This document shows, piece by piece, positions 12,599 through 15,110 of a stretch of 15,110 nt of DNA. A program made the translations under genes and the position numbers. The notes beneath the pieces are model-generated. The model was not told where the DNA came from and did not search any database. It worked only from the letters and a program-made list of their open reading frames with translations. The DNA is from Actinomycetes bacterium. Lineage in GTDB: Bacteria > Actinomycetota > Actinomycetes > Prado026. Location of the stretch: the NCBI GenBank assembly GCA_025455945.1, contig JALOLN010000032.1, positions 1-15,110 on the forward strand. The letters run 5' to 3'. Position 1 is the first letter of the stretch. The number at the start of each line of letters is the position of its first letter.

Positions 12599-13042
12599 GT
12601 GCCGCTCTCCGAGCACGAGCAGCGTCTGCTCGAGCAGATGGAGCGGGCGCTGCTGGCCGAGGATCCCAAGCTGGCGACCACCCTGCGCGGGACGGACCTG
12701 CGCAAGCACTACCGCCGCCGCGTCCTCTTCGGTGTGCTCGGCCTCGTCGCGGGCATCGCCCTGCTCGTCGTGGGGGTGGCCAGCAAGCTCGTCCCGGTCA
12801 GCGTCGTCGGGTTCGTGGTCATGCTCGGTGCCGCCCTGTGGGCCGCCGGCAGCTGGCGCCGCATCCCCGTCGCGGGTGACCCCGGGACCGGCTCGGGTGC
12901 CCCGACCGTCCAGGGCGGGGCGCCGCGGCCCGCGGCCCGGCGCCGGGGTGGCGCGCCGGCCGGCAAGCGCCCTCCGCGGGCCTCGTTCATGGACCGGCTC
13001 GAGGAACGGTGGCGGCGCCGTCGCGAGGGCGACGGTCGCTGA
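12599..13042 (+). CDS. DUF3040 family membrane protein
   Basis: A 147-residue protein with the classic DUF3040 opening PLSEHEQRLLEQMERALLAEDPKLATTLRG. A basic RKHYRRR, two membrane helices (about 42-60 and 64-82) and a Pro/Gly/Arg-rich linker follow. The end is the amphipathic FMDRLEERWRRRREGD seen in family members. The function is unknown; in Actinobacteria the family is often encoded close to mraZ and the division/cell-wall cluster, which may lie nearby on the chromosome. The GTG start is fixed by a strong GAGGAGGAG about 2-5 nt upstream. It has its own predicted promoter. Its stop is only 3 bp from the stop of the convergent TgpA gene. Confidence 0.9.
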   Translation: MPLSEHEQRLLEQMERALLAEDPKLATTLRGTDLRKHYRRRVLFGVLGLVAGIALLVVGVASKLVPVSVVGFVVMLGAALWAAGSWRRIPVAGDPGTGSGAPTVQGGAPRPAARRRGGAPAGKRPPRASFMDRLEERWRRRREGDGR

Positions 13043-13045
13043 CCC

Positions 13046-15110
13046 TCACACCCGTCGCGGCCGGCGGAGCGCCCGGGTGACGACGGCCCTGAGCCGGCCG
13101 CCGAGGGAGTCCACCCAGTCCAGCCCGTCGGCGACGCGCGTGCCGACCCGGCTGAGCACCGACGCCGGCGCCAGCCGGGCCCGCCAGCGGGACCGCCGGC
13201 CGGCGCGCTCGGTCAGGGCGGCGAGCACGGCCCGCACGTCGCCGCCCACGTCGCCGAGGTCTCCCGGCGTCGCCGCGTAGCGCACCCGTTCGACGCCGTG
13301 GCCGAGTCGCCCGGTGGCGGTCCGGGCGTCGTCCGGCAGGCCGTCCGCGACCCGGGCGGCGGTCGCCCGGGGGGTCTCCGCCCCGGGCCACGGGGCCCCG
13401 AGGTCGGCGCAGGTGTCGGCGAGCTCGCGCCAGCCCGCCCGCATCCCCGCCGGGGTGGCCGCCTCGGCCAGCCGCAGCCGGCGCCGGCGGGTGGCCGCCC
13501 GGGTGAGCGCCGGCGCGAGGAGCAGCCCGACGCCGCCCGCAAGCAGTGCCAGCGTCGTCCACGGCAGCGCCGACCACCCGCCCCCGCCGAGGTCGGTGTC
13601 GTCGGCGGTCGGCCGCCCGTCCTGGGGTCCCTGGCTGGGGGCGGCCGTCGGGGCCGACGCGCTGGCCGACGGCGTGGGGGAGCCGTCGGTGCCGCCCGGG
13701 GTGAGGGTGTAGCCGGGCAGGTCGATCCCCGCCCCGCCGGGGGTGGGTTCGAACCGCACCCAGCCCACCCCGGCGAAGTACACCTCCGGCCAGGCGTGGG
13801 TGTTGCTCTGCCGGACGACGAACTCGTCACCGCCGAGCTGGCGGCTGCCCGGCGTGAACCCGACCTGGACCCGGGTCGGCAGGCCGACCGAGCGGGCCAG
13901 CGCCGCGAACGCGCGGGAGAACTGCTGGCAGAACCCGGCCCGGTTCTCGAGGAACCCGACGAGCGCGGGGCCGTCGAACGCGGGGACGTCGAGCTGGTAG
14001 CGGAAGCCGTTGTTCGGGTCGCGGAAGAACCGCTGCAGGGCCAGCGCCCGGTCGAAGTCCGTCGTGGCCGCCGCCGTGACCTCCCGGGCGGTGCTCGCCA
14101 CCACCGCGGGCAGGTCGTCGGGCAGCTGCCGGTAGGCGTCCAGCGCCGGGTCGTCGGCCGGCGCGGCGGCGCGCAGCTGGGCCTCGGTCGGGCGGACGAG
14201 CAGACCCTCCGCGGTGTAGGTCGTGCCGACCGACCGGCGCCGCGGCGAGAAGACGTTGCCGGTGTCGTCGTCGTGGAACCAGGACCCCTCGAGGTCTCGC
14301 ACCTGGGTCGTCGGGTAGGGCAGGGGCAGCCAGGTGGAGTCCAGCGCGGTCATCCGGAAGGACAGCTGGGTCTCCTGCCGGTCGACGTCCGGGCCGAGCC
14401 CCGGCGGGTCGGGCAGCGCGGCGGTCGCCTGCCGGTCGGAGGTGAGGCTGGCCGGGACCCAGTAGGTGCCGTCGAAGGTGTCGAGGGTGACCATCCGCAG
14501 GTAGTCGGGGCTGCCGCCCTCGAGCCGGTACCGCAGCACCTCGGCCGGGCTGGGTGCGGCCAGCTCCCCGCGCAGCCCGACGAAGGGGTTGATCGTCACG
14601 ACCAGACCCCCGCCCCCGTCCCCGCCTTCGCCGCCGCCACCGCGGCGCAGGACCCCCTCCTCCAGCCCGGGGACCAGGGCCGGGACGACGACGGCCAGGC
14701 CGAGCGCGGCCGCACCGACCCGGCGCCCGACCGCGCCGAGGGCCGCCCCGGTCGGGGTGGTGGACGGCTGGGTGGCGGTGGGCAGGGTGGCCGTGGCCAC
14801 CCGGGGGCGGAGCAGCCGGCCCCAGCCCGAGACCCGCTCGCGGCCCTCGGCGAGCAGCAGCGCGAGCCAGCCCAGCCCGGCCAGGACGAACAGCAGCCCG
14901 GGCACGCCGTCCCGGACCACGGCAACGGGCACCGCGTAAAGGGCCAGCAGCGGCAGCCCGGCCAGGGCCGCCGACCGGTAGGTGACCGCCAGGGTGTCCA
15001 CCGCGAGCGCGGCCAGGCCGGCGCCGGCCGCGGTGAGCAGCACCAGCCCGGGCTCGACCGGCACGGGTGCGGCGTAGTCGTTGGCGGTGGCCAGGCCCTC
15101 GGCGGCCAGG
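13046..15110 (-). CDS. TgpA/DUF3488-type transglutaminase-like membrane protein, 5' end cut off
   Basis: The frame is open through the right edge, so the N-terminus is missing. A GTG at 15064 lies within it, but the upstream residues look like continued coding. The visible part starts with hydrophobic helices of the DUF3488 region and a long extracytoplasmic segment. A transglutaminase-like core follows with Cys in ENRAGFCQQFSRAF (codon at 13928-13930), His in SNTHAWPEVYF (13796-13798) and VGWVRFEPTPGG, so the Cys-His part of the triad is intact. A Thr/Ser/Pro/Ala-rich linker, one membrane helix (TLALLAGGVGLLLAPALT) and a cytoplasmic DUF4129-like tail complete it. Related actinobacterial genes usually occur with DUF58 and MoxR ATPase genes, which would be expected to the right. 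It probably acts at the cell surface; the substrate is unknown. Confidence 0.9.
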   Translation of the reverse strand, partial: LAAEGLATANDYAAPVPVEPGLVLLTAAGAGLAALAVDTLAVTYRSAALAGLPLLALYAVPVAVVRDGVPGLLFVLAGLGWLALLLAEGRERVSGWGRLLRPRVATATLPTATQPSTTPTGAALGAVGRRVGAAALGLAVVVPALVPGLEEGVLRRGGGGEGGDGGGGLVVTINPFVGLRGELAAPSPAEVLRYRLEGGSPDYLRMVTLDTFDGTYWVPASLTSDRQATAALPDPPGLGPDVDRQETQLSFRMTALDSTWLPLPYPTTQVRDLEGSWFHDDDTGNVFSPRRRSVGTTYTAEGLLVRPTEAQLRAAAPADDPALDAYRQLPDDLPAVVASTAREVTAAATTDFDRALALQRFFRDPNNGFRYQLDVPAFDGPALVGFLENRAGFCQQFSRAFAALARSVGLPTRVQVGFTPGSRQLGGDEFVVRQSNTHAWPEVYFAGVGWVRFEPTPGGAGIDLPGYTLTPGGTDGSPTPSASASAPTAAPSQGPQDGRPTADDTDLGGGGWSALPWTTLALLAGGVGLLLAPALTRAATRRRRLRLAEAATPAGMRAGWRELADTCADLGAPWPGAETPRATAARVADGLPDDARTATGRLGHGVERVRYAATPGDLGDVGGDVRAVLAALTERAGRRSRWRARLAPASVLSRVGTRVADGLDWVDSLGGRLRAVVTRALRRPRRV

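Noticed and set aside
13738..13762. GGTTCGAACC with flanking complementary bases, resembling a tRNA T-arm
   Set aside because: It lies within the conserved VGWVRFEPTPGG part of the transglutaminase gene, and no acceptor stem, anticodon arm or D-arm can be built around it.
1..15110. CRISPR array, insertion sequence, rRNA or tRNA genes
   Set aside because: No regularly spaced direct repeats, transposase motifs or structured RNA gene signatures were found on either strand.

Overview
This 15.1 kb window is about 75% G+C by eye, with nearly every codon ending in G or C and many GTG starts. Its gene families are typical of Actinobacteria: DUF3040, TgpA-like transglutaminase, SAV_6107-type HEPN protein, DUF6504, and a DnaE2-like polymerase with a LexA box of actinobacterial type. 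The combination with a carotenoid-tailoring cluster would suit a pigmented Geodermatophilaceae-like organism (Blastococcus, Geodermatophilus, Modestobacter); the family-level placement is inference.

Left part (1-3500): the tail of a plus-strand gene, then a REP-like palindrome between convergent genes, then a minus-strand cluster. Read in its direction of transcription the cluster is a CrtA/spheroidene-monooxygenase-like protein, a DUF4126 membrane protein, a CruF-type carotenoid hydratase and a family-2 glycosyltransferase (CruG/CrtQ-like). These would finish a linear carotenoid by oxygenation, hydration and glycosylation. Core genes (crtE/B/I) are not in view. A divergent acyltransferase-3 membrane protein (3840-5225) might acylate the sugar, but this is speculative.

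Middle (5175-6560): a minus-strand pair made of a YbaK-type deacylase and an alpha/beta hydrolase, coupled through TAGTG. The hydrolase tail overlaps the acyltransferase tail by 51 bp.

Right part (6497-12496): an SOS mutagenesis operon. A sigma-70-like promoter carries a LexA operator inside a 26-bp palindrome, followed by DUF6504, an SAV_6107-type HEPN protein, a DnaE2-like error-prone polymerase and a catalytically intact DinB (Pol IV). No ImuA'/ImuB is present in the window, so DinB sits where the Y-family partner normally lies. A DUF3040 membrane protein with its own promoter follows. It is convergent, with a 3-bp gap, to a 5'-truncated TgpA/DUF3488 transglutaminase that runs off the right edge.

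Regulatory theme: four starts are preceded 6-8 nt upstream by TAGSCT (-10-like), the arrangement of leaderless actinobacterial mRNAs. One of them appears to drive a 9-codon leader peptide whose stop overlaps the cruF start (GTGA).
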